A stretch of 64,000 bases of DNA, from the NCBI GenBank assembly GCA_003254905.1, contig QANU01070688.1:127726-191725 (forward strand), given 5' to 3'. Below, piece after piece: positions 54,033 to 63,640 of this stretch (position 1 is the first letter of the stretch; every line of letters begins with the position of its first letter). The position numbers and the translations under genes are program-made. Source of the stretch: Nissolia schottii (taxonomy: Eukaryota > Streptophyta > Magnoliopsida > Fabales > Fabaceae). Under the pieces are notes generated by a model. It was not told where the DNA came from and did not search any database. It worked only from the letters and a program-made list of their open reading frames with translations.

Positions 54033-54265
54033 TGTTAAGCTAGAGAGAATTGGAATGGGTGAATGAGAATTGTATTGAATGAATGAAAGTTGAGTTGCTT
54101 GGTTCACAAGCAAGCTATATATACAAACATAGGAAACAGAAACAGACTTGCAGCAGCAAGTTATAGTAGCAGAAAACAGAATAACAAAAATAGAATTCTG
54201 TAACTAACTTACTTAACCAACAAGTTAAATAACTAGCTAATGAAAATACATTCATTACTCTAATA
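54033..54265 (-). repeat. 5' LTR of the deleted copia
   Basis: 233 bp. Contains AAGCTATATATACAAAC (inverse TATATATAGC) as a likely promoter element in element sense. Confidence 0.9.
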
Positions 54266-54698
54266 GCTTCCTTTGCGAGAAAGTGTGCCGTTGTGGCTTT
54301 ATCTCCGTTATGATTTGTATCACCTATGTAACACCCTAGCTTAGCAGCTTAAGCTTAAGTCATAATCTGCGTCTGCTAAGTTGTTATCTGCTGTGTGGGC
54401 ATACTAATAGTCGCTACTTTATTCTAGAAAATAGTTAAGTTATCTGAAAGTAAGGAACCATTTTTTTTTAACATAAATTATTTTTACGCGTCAAAGTAGA
54501 GCCATACGTGTGAACTATCATAAGTCCCATATAGTCGTATAACAGATAAATGCGGGCGTCGTCTGTCATACATGTACATACATAATCGGTAAAGTAAACA
54601 GTACCAAGTGGGTCCAACAGTTAATGTCATACATATCAGGAAGTCATGTGTACATATCATAAATACTGTACTAGTACATAAAAAGGGCTATACATATC

Positions 54699-54953
54699 CT
54701 AAGCCGGTACATACTCAGAGCTACAAAATGACATATAACAAAATACATATGAAACTAGGGCTACTCGCAAAATGGCGTCGTCACTGATGACAGGATCTGG
54801 GAACAGGGCTGGGCAAATCTCCGGCTCATCCTTGCTGGAGTCCTCCTCAGGATCCTCCTCCTCGTCCTCCTGCTCCGGCTCTTCCCCTGTCTCAGGGTCT
54901 ACAGTCCTAACTCTGCTGCAAAGGATCCGCCGCTTCTTCGGCGGTTTCGTCAT
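54699..54953 (-). CDS. Small ORF with basic start and acidic run, inside the solo LTR
   Basis: 84 codons beginning MTKPPKKRRIL, which contains a nuclear-localisation-like KKRR. Then VDPETGEEPEQEDEEEDPEEDSSKDEPE, a strongly acidic run, and a hydrophobic tail. It lies in the sense orientation of the LTR near its 3' end. The composition is unlike random frames here, but the opposite strand is Ser-rich over the same bases, so it could be a by-product of a (GAGGA)n-like tract. Function is not known. Confidence 0.25.
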   Translation of the reverse strand: MTKPPKKRRILCSRVRTVDPETGEEPEQEDEEEDPEEDSSKDEPEICPALFPDPVISDDAILRVALVSYVFCYMSFCSSEYVPA

Positions 54954-55260
54954 CGGGCTCTCCTGAAGCCATAAGTGAGTGGGGGTGAGAACGGTGGTTC
55001 TCAGTGGATAACTGTAGGGTCGTGGGGATCTGATTACTCAATTATGCTTCGGCCGTCCAGGGATCTCTAAGTGATTCATGCATCTAGACATCCTACCAAT
55101 TATTTCTTGCCTAAGTTCCTGGGCGGCTTTATCTAATTACTAGGTGACTGGGATCTAATCTTTCTTACTAAGTTATCGTGCTTCATCATTAGACTCTCGG
55201 TGCTACTATGACCGTCTCGTATGTGTCTCACGGACGGTCGACTCAACATGTACTCATAAG

Positions 55261-55288
<28 letters not shown>
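55261..55288. repeat. (TA)n microsatellite
   Basis: About 13 TA units followed by CACATATATAATC. Confidence 0.8.
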
Positions 55289-55294
<6 letters not shown>

Positions 55295-55527
55295 TAATCA
55301 GATATAATCATACAGTTTATACAATTAGCAATTAAATATAATGCATGAGGGGATAGGGGTTCTCTTACGCGCCTGTGTCGCGTCCTTCTTCTTCGCTGCT
55401 GGATGCCCTCACCCCCTTGCAGACTGCGGGACCGTCGTCCCTCATACAGCCGCAACCTCTTGCAACCATTCAACTGATAGAATGGCGGGAGTGTACCCTG
55501 GCGATAGCACTGGCAGGCGAGGGCTCG

Positions 55528-55741
55528 CTTGTCCACGTCTGGGGGACAAGATCTCTCTTTTTCTTTCTCTGTCCACGTCTGGGGGACAGTCCTCCGCCAC
55601 GTCTGGGGGCGTAGGTTGCTCACCACAACTGGGGGTGCGCCTGATGCCACGTCTGGGGGCATATCTGTTTCTCTTGATCCACGTCTGGGGGATCCTTTCG
55701 CCACGTCTGGGGGCGATACTTACACCACGTCTGGGGGTGTA
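55528..55741. repeat. Array of eight hairpins with constant loop and covarying stems
   Basis: Eight units share CC-ACGTCTGGG-GG (unit 4 has ACAACTGGG). Outside this core each unit has different bases that are always complementary. Stems: CTTGTCC/GGACAAG (55528-55550), CTGTCC/GGACAG (55569-55589), CGCC/GGCG (55595-55611), CACC/GGTG (55621-55637), ATGCC/GGCAT (55644-55662), GATCC/GGATC (55676-55694), TCGCC/GGCGA (55698-55716) and TACACC/GGTGTA (55721-55741). Loop-to-loop spacing is 22-40 bases. The array lies inside the 3.6-kb solo-LTR-like insertion. Short ORFs crossing it change with the variable stems and are not conserved. Confidence 0.9.
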
Positions 55742-56229
55742 CTTACTCGTCTTTTAAATGTCATGACATAAAAGCACAAGCGTTCCTTACTTTCTTTTCT
55801 CTCATCCGGGTGGAAACCCGCGTTCAGATCTTTATCTGCGTATCATAATCATAACCCAGTCCGTCTCGCACGGCTGGGGAGGGGCTTGTCAGGTATGACG
55901 TGCCAAGAGAGGGATTCCTATCACATAACTATGTCATAACTTCGGGCTACTCCAACCCTCTGTGGTCGGGGCCCGTCTTTAGACTTAACTGTTTCCCTAA
56001 ATTACATTACCATCTTTGCACATTAATTTATTTAATTCTAGCGATCTATGGTTGCCCTAAGTCCTGTGGCAACACTGCCTCATGATGCATGCACTGCTTG
56101 GTACTCATAATCTATTCTTGTTCTCTGCACCCCTTGGGTGGCTCATAGTAATGCAAATGACATAATGCAACTGAATAAACAGGTACACATAACTGAATAA
56201 ACTCATGTTTGTCACACCTAAAATCTTTT

Positions 56230-56757
56230 ACCCGAAAAACCCATTTTTCGTTAGGATTTTTAATCATTCATTGACCGATGGACTCAAAGCTTGACCCTAA
56301 AGTTTTTCATAGTTCTAAACCCACTTTTTATGAAAACAAACCCAGATTTTTAATTTCATTACTTGAAATTACAGTTTTGCCCTTTTTGATCAAAAATCAT
56401 TTTTTGCCCATAAAAACCGATTTTTCTTTGGAATTTTATTTCTCCATAACCCAATGGACCCAAGACTTGACCCTAAGGTTTTTAATACCTCTAAACCCAT
56501 TTTTCATGTTAATAAACCCAGATTTTTAGTCCAAACACCTGAAATTACAGATTTGCCCTCTTTTGCTTAAAATACCATTTTTGTCCGAAAAACCGATTTT
56601 TCTTTGAAATTTTATTTCTCCATAACCCAATGGACTCAAGACTTGACCCTAAGGTTTTTGATACCTCTAAACCCATTTTTCATAAAAAGAAACCCAGATT
56701 TTTAGTCTAAATACCCAAAAATCCCGAAATGACCATTTTGCCCTTTTATGCCAAAAA
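56230..56757. repeat. Three tandem copies of a 176-bp unit
   Basis: GACTCAAAGCTTGACCCTAA (56281), GACCCAAGACTTGACCCTAA (56457) and GACTCAAGACTTGACCCTAA (56633) are spaced exactly 176 bases. They are accompanied by AAAACCGATTTTTCTTTG, TAAACCCATTTTTCAT and AACCCAGATTTTTAGT in each. Copies 2 and 3 are most alike. The repeat is inside the solo-LTR-like insertion and has no ORF of note. Confidence 0.9.
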
Positions 56758-57916
56758 CCTCATTTTTGTTCTATGTCACCTTTTCTCAAACTCTTCCATG
56801 TACTTTCCACTCAAACATACATAGTTTCTCACATCATTTCAACCTCTAGCCATGCTCTAACTTTGCTTTACATTATCACATTATAACAAAATATTTCAAG
56901 GCATTAAGCATATAACACATAAACATAAAACACACATAAACATACAAAATCATTCATGAGCTCAAGAGCACTAAAGAATGAGTGAAAGCCTAAGTTACCC
57001 ACTTCCAAAGAGACCTTGGTTGGTGGTGTGAGTGTTGACAAGAAGCCTCCAAAGTGTTGGAGCACCACTTGCTTGCTTCCTTAAGAATGAGCTTGATGTG
57101 CTTGTGTTCTTGAGGAATGGCTTGAGTTTTCTAGAGAGAACAAGATGAGAGTTCTCCTCTAGATTTTTAGTGAAAGAAATGAGAATGAGATGAGGGAACT
57201 TGGGGCTTGTGGTGTTCGGTTTTTAGAGAAGAAAATGGTAGCAAGAATGCTTGTTTTTTCTTAGGAGCAATGTAGTGTTCTTGAAGCTTGCTAGAAGAAT
57301 GGCTATGGAGTTTTGAAGGAGATGAAAAATTTTAGAGAGAAATGGGAGAGAGTTCAGTTTTGGAAGAGATGAATGGAGGAGAAGAGTAATTGATTTTTGA
57401 AATTAAATAAAATGGTGAATAGTAAAAAGTATGGTCATGATGTGAGAAGGTATGGTGATGAGATGTCTGGAAGCTTAATTTAAGGGATATTTTTGACCAA
57501 AAATCTCTAAAAAAATGTGCAGCCCATCACCATGCTGCTGGTGAGATTTTATTTTCTCCCGGTCCCGGTTCGCTCGTGTTTTGTCGCTCGCAGTCTCAGT
57601 GCGTCGCGCACGGTCGTCTGAAAAATATTCCGTTTGAACCGTTGTGGTCCCCTATTTTCCACCTACCTAAGGGTATTAATATTAAAGGTGCTTGTGAAAT
57701 TTTTCTCCGGGAGATTATTTTCACGTACACTGTTTTGTGTGCCAAAATTCATTGGCGAACAACGACTGCTCGGTTGTCAGCCGAAATTTCTACTGCGACA
57801 CGTCTAAATTTCGAGGGATATTTTAACTAAAATTTCCCATCTCAATTCTCTAATCATGATTGAAATTAATTAATCACGATTATTCCTCTAAGAGAAAATC
57901 GGGATGTTACAACCTA

Positions 57917-58685
57917 TACCTCAAGTTAAGTATGTTCTGTCTGAGCTGAAACTATCAAGAATGATTTTGAGAAATGATTGAATCAATTCTTTAGTTGTAC
58001 ATCGGTTGAGTTATATATATATACAAGTTCCAAATACATTGAACCTGGACAAATAAAATATGTAACTAATTAGCTACCTCAATGCCAACTAGGCATGAGG
58101 TTAACCATAAGTCTAACTACTCATCACAATAGATTAACTAACTACTCTAAAGTGTAAGACTTCCCCTCAAGTTGGGAAGAAAATATCCAAAATTTCTAAC
58201 TTGGACATAATGCTTTTGAAAAAAAGGAAGGGGAAGAAGTTTGGTGAGAATATCTGGTAATTGGTGAACACTCTTGATGTAAGAAAGTCGTAGCAAACTA
58301 GAGTCTCATGTTCACTGACAAAGTGACAATCTATGTCAATATACTCGGTGCGCTCGTGTAGTGTGGGATTGGTAGCAATTTGAATCGTATCCTGATTGTC
58401 ACATAGAAACTTCACAACTGTAATATCAAGGCCAAAATCCTTGAAGATATGTAGAAGCCATATAATTTCACATGTGACTTGAACCATGGCGCAGTACTCC
58501 GCTTCGGGTGAAAAAGGAGCTACAGTACTCTACTTCTTTGATTTCCAGGGAACTAGTCTCCCCAAAGAGCACACAATACCCCAAAGTAGAATGGCATGGG
58601 TCAATGCAATTAGGCCAATCAACATTCACAAGGACAGTCAAGTGCATATCAGAAACAATAGAAAGAAAATTCCTTGCCCATGGAT
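57917..58685 (-). pseudogene. Copia LTR remnant and RNase H fragment
   Basis: 57917-58155 has copia-LTR features (GGTTGAGTTATATATATATACAAG, TAACTAATTAGC) before a polypurine-like site (minus AACTTGAGGGGAAG). Then minus frames read CHSTLGYCVLFGETSSLEIKEVEY, QVTCEIIWLLHIFKDFGLDI, KFLCDNQDTIQIATNPTLHERTEYIDIDCHFV, the second half of RNase H. Stops and the first-Asp change (VNVDWPN) mark decay. It is cut at 58685 by the next element. Confidence 0.82.
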
Positions 58686-59220
58686 TGTTTGAGAAAATGA
58701 AGAAGATGATTAATAGGGGATTTTATATCCCATTTTATTATTCCATAATTGAACATTACAGCCTAAAAATGTACATAGGATTATAGCGTGATTTATTCAA
58801 AGAAAAAATTTAACATGTCCCGATGGCTATTGATCCCAAACTGATGTGAAACCTCTGTGGTGATTAAGCACGAACAAGAAGGGTGGTTATCTTCCTCAAC
58901 CAAATCTCCTTAGTTCCTCAATGAGACCTCTTGTTTCTCTTCCAGATAGGGAGAAGTGAAACCTTTTTTCTGATTTGGTGTGTTGGGGAACATAACCGTT
59001 CCTGCGTATTTAAAACCCATTAGGATTCCCATTATCCCCTGATTGGCTAACACTGGTATCTACCCATTAAGCTCATATTTATTTTCTTTAATTCTAATAG
59101 GCATACAAAAAATAAATAAATTAGATCACCAAAAAAATTAAGCCCCTTTATGATAAGTAACTAATATAATTGTTATTAAATATGAGCCTACATAAATATT
59201 GAAAATACAAATTTCTAACA
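58686..59220 (-). repeat. 3' LTR of a TNT1/Tork-type copia
   Basis: 535 bp starting TGTTTGAGAAAATG and ending TTTCTAACA, preceded by TGGAT (possible target site) and followed by a polypurine tract (minus AAGTGGGAGAT). Related sequence lies at 63230-63640 in permuted order. Confidence 0.75.
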
Positions 59221-59806
59221 ATCTCCCACTTGGGCTACATATCGTTCTTTAAACAATTATATTACAAGTTCGTTAGGCGCGCTTTAGACTTTCTTTAACA
59301 ATCCGGTCCATCTCATGTATTAATTATGGAATTACTGTCGCCTTAGTCACAAAAAAAAGCGTGACTAAACCACAATGATCACATATTAATACATTTAATG
59401 ACATAGATCAAATGTGGATGAGTAGCATCGAAATTACATGCAATGTGATCTCAATCATGTCCCTTTCCAACGGGTCCTTATTTAGTCTTTAGCGAGATCA
59501 ATCCAAAGTCCTTAAATGCAATACAGTCATTGCATATACAAAACATAAGCAAGTTCAAAATTGAATGATAAACCATCAACTTTAAACTTTATTATGCATA
59601 AAATCAAATAAATAATATCGAAAAGAAAAATAGAACATAAAGAGACTCCCACTAAAATAAGGTGTCCTCACGAATAACACCCATATGAGTAGTATACTCA
59701 TGAAAAACCTTAGGTGTCATACCCATAGTTAATGGGTCAGCTAGCATAAAATTAGTCCCTAAATGTTCTATAGAAATCTGTCTATTCTGAACTCTTTCTT
59801 TAACAA
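59221..59806. other. Copia 3' internal region, non-coding
   Basis: Between polypurine tract and RNase H remnant of the element. AT-rich, with no frame kept. Confidence 0.5.
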
Positions 59807-60971
59807 CTAGGAACTTGATGTCGATAAACTTTGACTTCGTTGAACTCCTATTGTTGTTGGAATAAAGAACTGTCGATTATTGTCACAATAAATCCTCAGT
59901 GGTCTGTCAATACCATCAACCACAGGCAAATTAGTGACAAAATTTCGTAGCCATATCCCATGGTTGGATGCCTCATAGCAAGCTATGAACTCCGCTGCCA
60001 TAGTTGAAAAAGCTATAAGTGTCTATTTAGCAGACTTCCATGGGATAGCTCCTCCTGCCAACATATAAATGTACCTTGATGTGGAGCGCCTACTATCTTG
60101 GCATCCCGCAAAATTGGAGTCAGAGTACCCGATGATCTCTAAACTATCAGAACTCCGATAAATGAGCATGTAATCTTTTTTTCTCTTCAAATAACGCATC
60201 ACGCGTTTGGCCGCTTTCCAGTGCTATGTACCGGGATGCTCAAAAATCTTCCCAAAACTCTCACTATGAATGCTATGTCAGGACGAGTACAAACTTGAGC
60301 ATACATTAGACTCCCTCCTGCTGATGCATAGGGAATCCTCTTCATCTATTTCCTTTCAAGATATCGGGGCACTGTTTGAGACTAAATTTGTCTCCTTTAG
60401 TAACGGGTGTGTCTCCTGGTTTACTATCTTTTATACTGAATCTATTTAAGAGTTTATTGATATACCTCTTGTATGACAACTTAAGGATACCTTGAGAGCG
60501 ATATCTTAGTATCTAAATAGCTAATACAAAATATGCGTCCCCAAGATCTTTCATCTCAAATTTTTTCATTAGAAATTTCTTGGTTTCGTCCAACAAGTCT
60601 ATATCACTGCTAGCAAGTAGAATATCATCGACATATAATACCAGGAAGATATATTTACTCCCACTAAACTTGTGATATACACAATCATCAACGACATTTG
60701 CCTCAAAATAGCATGAGGTAATGATTTGATGGAACTTGTGATACCATTGACTGGAAGCTTATTTGAGACCATAGATGGATTTCTTTAGCTTGCATTCCAT
60801 AAACTTCGGGTCACTTGACACAAAGTTTTCTGGTTGTGCCATATAAATCGTTTCATCAATGTTTCCATTTAGAAACGTAGTCTTGATATCCATATGATAT
60901 AATTCCACATTAAAATGAGCTACCAGTGCCATTATTGTCATAAAAGAGTCTTTCGAGGATACCTTCTGCAA
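59807..60971 (-). pseudogene. TNT1/Tork-type copia reverse transcriptase and RNase H, decayed
   Basis: Minus frames start near 60971 with VAHFNVELYHMDIKTTFLNG and NIDETIYMAQPENFV, then KFMECKLKKSIYGLK. Further down come a VDD-region remnant, RPDIAF-like and RYLKRKKDY-like codons in broken frames, and AAEFIACYEASNHGIWLRNFV near 60001. All are standard copia RT/RNase H landmarks. The first third of RT and all of integrase and protease are absent: the sequence jumps to gag at 61129. Confidence 0.85.
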
Positions 60972-61128
60972 TATCCTTAGCTCTCATTTTCTTCTTATTC
61001 GGAGAGGTGGAAGCCAAGTGAACACTTTTTGTCTTATCTCTTTGCAGTATCTCTTCCTCTTGCACACAGTGAAATATAACCGCATTCAAGGATCATTTGT
61101 CCTTTTGAGTGTTATAGCTCACTCTGAA

Positions 61129-61667
61129 TTACCCAAAGTGTGCATGGAAAGAGATCAAAACCAAGTGCGCAAGCAAGTCGTCAGCCAGCTCTAACTTTAG
61201 TGACTTGAGTTTTGATGCGAGATTAGACATTTCCATAATATACTCCCTTATGTTCCCTTTTCCTTTATATTTCATTAAGACAAATTTGGCCAAAAGGTTA
61301 CTTGCCTTTGCCTTTTCATTCTTGGCAAAATATTGCTCAATTTCCTCAATGAACTTCTTGACATTCATGCTCTCAGTAATACAGTCCGAAACGCTTCTGA
61401 AATGGAGCGTTTCATAATCATCAAGCATATTCGGTTAGAACGATTCCATTTCTCAATGTTAACCTCATCAGGGTTTTCCAAAGTAGGGGGTCGCTCTGTC
61501 CTAAGTGTCAGATCTAAATCCATACAGCCGAGAATTATCTCCACAGATTCTTTCCAGGCCTTAAAATTCATCCCATTCAGTATTGGAATGTTGTTTACTT
61601 GAGCAGAAATATTGACAGCACTAGCAACAGAAACTGGATCGAGAACAAAAGGAACAAACATATTCAC
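61129..61667 (-). pseudogene. TNT1/Tork-type copia gag, frameshifted
   Basis: From the ATG at 61667: VNNIPILNGMNFKAWKESVEI, then LRTERPPTLENPDEVNIEKW and NRICLMIMKRSISEAFR. A frame change near 61400 is followed by SMNVKKFIEEIEQYFAKNEK, ASNLLAKFVLMKYKGKGN and MSNLASKLKSLKLEL. This is the UBN2-type gag of TNT1-like copia. The CCHC knuckle is missing because of the internal deletion. Confidence 0.85.
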
Positions 61668-62565
61668 ATAAATTAAGCATGTTAATAAAAATAAGACATG
61701 AGCAATTATCTAGAATTGAGAATCCATTACAAGATACCTAGTACAACATTAATGCCTTGTCTTTGGACAGAGAAATTAACTGTAAGCGGTACTCTTAACG
61801 GAATGATCAAATGTTAATAATAAATTCTGTCAAACAACAACCTTTCTTTGGACCGACTATTGTTCACATGAAGAAAAAAGTATTTTATAATTGTCACACA
61901 TTTATTATCACAGGTATGTCATTATTTAGTCAAACTGTGTCTTCCTTTGGGATGAGCACAATTCACATAAATAACTCTATACAATCATCAATGTAATTTC
62001 AATTAAGTTAATTTAGATAACAGAGATTACTTTGGCAACATATTATTTCAATTAACTCAATTAAAAAAATTCTTACAATAAATATTAAAACCAAATCCTA
62101 TTTGGAATTCATGGTTCTAGATACAGGAGATAAATGCAAAAGTTCTATTTCACATTCCTATATCAATCACTTTCACATGCAAGAGACACAGTTCATAACC
62201 AGCCATATTAAATATTAACTTCTTACAGTTAATTTCCGTAATAGCCAAGATATTAATTTCCAACCCAAGTGTTTTATTTTTGTTTTATGGTTTGGTTAGA
62301 AAAAGCCCATCTTCCTTTAAAAAAATACAGAAGCAAATTGGCCCGTTGAACAAAAAAATCCCATTATGCAAAGCAACAACAAATAAAAGCAGAAAGCATA
62401 GGCCCATCCTTGCTTTATTTTATAAGCCCATCGAACTTTGTTTGTATTTTACCAAAATTGCTATCTTATTTTGACCCCAAAAAAAATTGCAGAAGCAAAC
62501 GCGGCGCAAAATTACGGCACCACGTCAGCTGACACAAATCGTGGAACCACGCCACCAGAACCACG
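61668..62565. other. Copia leader region and unidentified sequence
   Basis: Upstream (minus sense) of gag. AT-rich with no gene. GC content rises abruptly after about 62490 (AACGCGGCGCAAAATTACGG), where the captured gene fragment begins. No primer site recognised. Confidence 0.4.
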
Positions 62566-63000
62566 CAAATCTCCGCCATCGACGTCAAGGTCAAAAAGGG
62601 CACCGCGTGGGGCCACGCCGGCGCCACGCTCGACCAACTCTACTACAGAATCCAAGAGAAGAGCCACGTCCACGCCTTCCCCTCCGGCGTCTACCTTTCC
62701 CTCGGCGCCGGCGGACACATCAGCGGCGGCGGTTACGGAAACCCCATGAGAAAGTACGGCCTCTCCATGGACAACGTGATCGACGCTCAGCTCGTTGACG
62801 CCAATGGTAAAATCCTTAACCGAGAATCAATGGGAGAGGATCTGTTCTGGGCCATCAGGGGAGGCGGCGCGGCGAGTTTCGGCGTGGTTATTGCGTGAAA
62901 ATCAAGCTGGTTCCCGTGACTCCGCTGGTGACGGTTTTCACAGTGAAGAAGACGGTGGAGCAGGGCGCGACCGACGTGTTTACAAGTGGTTGAGGAAGAA
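62566..63000 (+). pseudogene. Berberine-bridge-enzyme-like (FAD-linked oxidase) gene fragment
   Basis: Plus-strand translation gives AIDVKVKKGTAWGHAGATL, DQLYYRIQEKSHVHAFPSGV, GGHISGGGYGNPMRKYGLS and DNVIDAQLVDANGKILNRES, then MGEDLFWAIRGGGAASFGVV. These are the core of the FAD_binding_4 domain of plant BBE-like oxidases. A one-base loss at about 62895 creates a TGA; past it the frame reads KIKLVPVTPLVTVFTVKKTV. A second one-base loss precedes VYKWLRKK. N-terminus and the C-terminal BBE domain are absent. Codons are GC-rich, unlike the surroundings. It lies antisense within copia-derived DNA. Confidence 0.85.
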
Positions 63001-63229
63001 GCCCCAAATTTACAATTTAGGTTTCATTAGATTCCCAAATTTAAAAAATTTAGGACTAGTTAAATAAAAATTAAGGATTTACATCATCTGACATTATTAA
63101 GGATCCTAGGATTACATTTATGATAGTGCTGAAAATACAGATTGCAATTTTCTAAATCATCTAAAACACAAATCTTAATAACCTGACAATGATAAGTACT
63201 CTAATATCACTTATTAAAAATTTATAAAT
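63001..63229. other. AT-rich sequence after the BBE-like fragment
   Basis: No feature recognised. TTACAATTTAGGTTTC and TTAGGACTAGTTAAA are plausible ordinary non-coding DNA. Confidence 0.4.
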
Positions 63230-63640
63230 ATCTAGATCTATAGCTGAAGTGAAACCTCTGCAACAATTAAGCACAAACAAGAGGTGATTATCTTCCTCAG
63301 CCAAAACTCTTTAGTATCTCAATGGGATTTTTGGTATTTTTTTATCTCCTGATAGGTTAACATTAATATCTACCTATTAAACCCATATTTATTTCTTTAA
63401 GTCTAATAGACTTACAAACAAAAATAAATTAGATCATTAAAAAAATTAAGCCTACTTATGATAAATAATTAATATAATTGTTATTAAATATGAGTTTACA
63501 TAAATATTGAAAATACAAATTTCTAATAAATGTTATATCTCATTTTATTATTTCATAATTAAACATTACTGCCTAAAAATGTGCCTAGGATTATAGCTTG
63601 ATTTATTCAAAGGAAAAAATTAAACATGTCCCCAATGCAT
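63230..63640. repeat. LTR-related segments in permuted order
   Basis: 63240-63520 matches 58845-59218 (GAAACCTCTG, ATTAAGCAC, GGTGATTATCTTCCTCA, AAAATACAAATTTCTAA). 63530-63640 matches 58710-58820 (CATTTTATTATT, ACATTACTGCCTAAAAATGTG, AAACATGTCCC). In the LTR at 58686 the second block precedes the first, so the order here is reversed, as at an LTR-LTR junction. Confidence 0.6.

Larger units (their letters stand above)
51223..54265 (-). mobile_element. Internally deleted Ty1/copia element with LTRs and 5-bp target duplication
   Basis: Two LTRs (219 and 233 bp) starting TGTTAAGCTAGAGAGAA and ending CTCTAATA bound the element. The direct repeat GCTTC flanks it (51218-51222, 54266-54270). A polypurine tract (minus GAGGGGGAG) and a weak primer site (minus TGGTATTAGAAG) are in place. 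Gag, protease and integrase are missing; only decayed reverse transcriptase and RNase H remain, interrupted by a MITE. Confidence 0.9.
54327..57911 (-). mobile_element. 3.6-kb LTR-type insertion (probable gypsy solo LTR) with ACCTA duplication
   Basis: Ends TGTAACACCC and GGGATGTTACA, flanked by ACCTA (54322-54326, 57912-57916). On the minus strand it reads TGTAACATCCCGATTTTCTC...GGGTGTTACA, the terminus style of chromovirus LTRs. No gag/pol and no second LTR are visible, so a long solo LTR is likely. It contains three odd internal structures: eight covarying hairpins, a three-copy 176-bp tandem repeat, and an acidic-basic ORF. It is unlike the insertion at 13334 in most of its length. Confidence 0.75.

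Noticed and set aside
55528-55741. Resemblance of the spaced 13-bp repeats to a CRISPR array
   Set aside because: Repeats are too short, spacing is irregular (22-40), flanks are complementary rather than unique, and the DNA is plant nuclear.
55341-55771. Overlapping plus and minus ORFs up to 153 codons across the hairpin array
   Set aside because: They exist because the repeat has few stop codons; the variable stems change the peptides and all frames are equally open. The DNA-level pattern explains them.
62438-62798. Two plus-strand ORFs of 103 codons, Arg/Pro/Thr-rich
   Set aside because: They are alternative frames of the BBE-like fragment, whose correct frame has the recognisable FAD-domain motifs.
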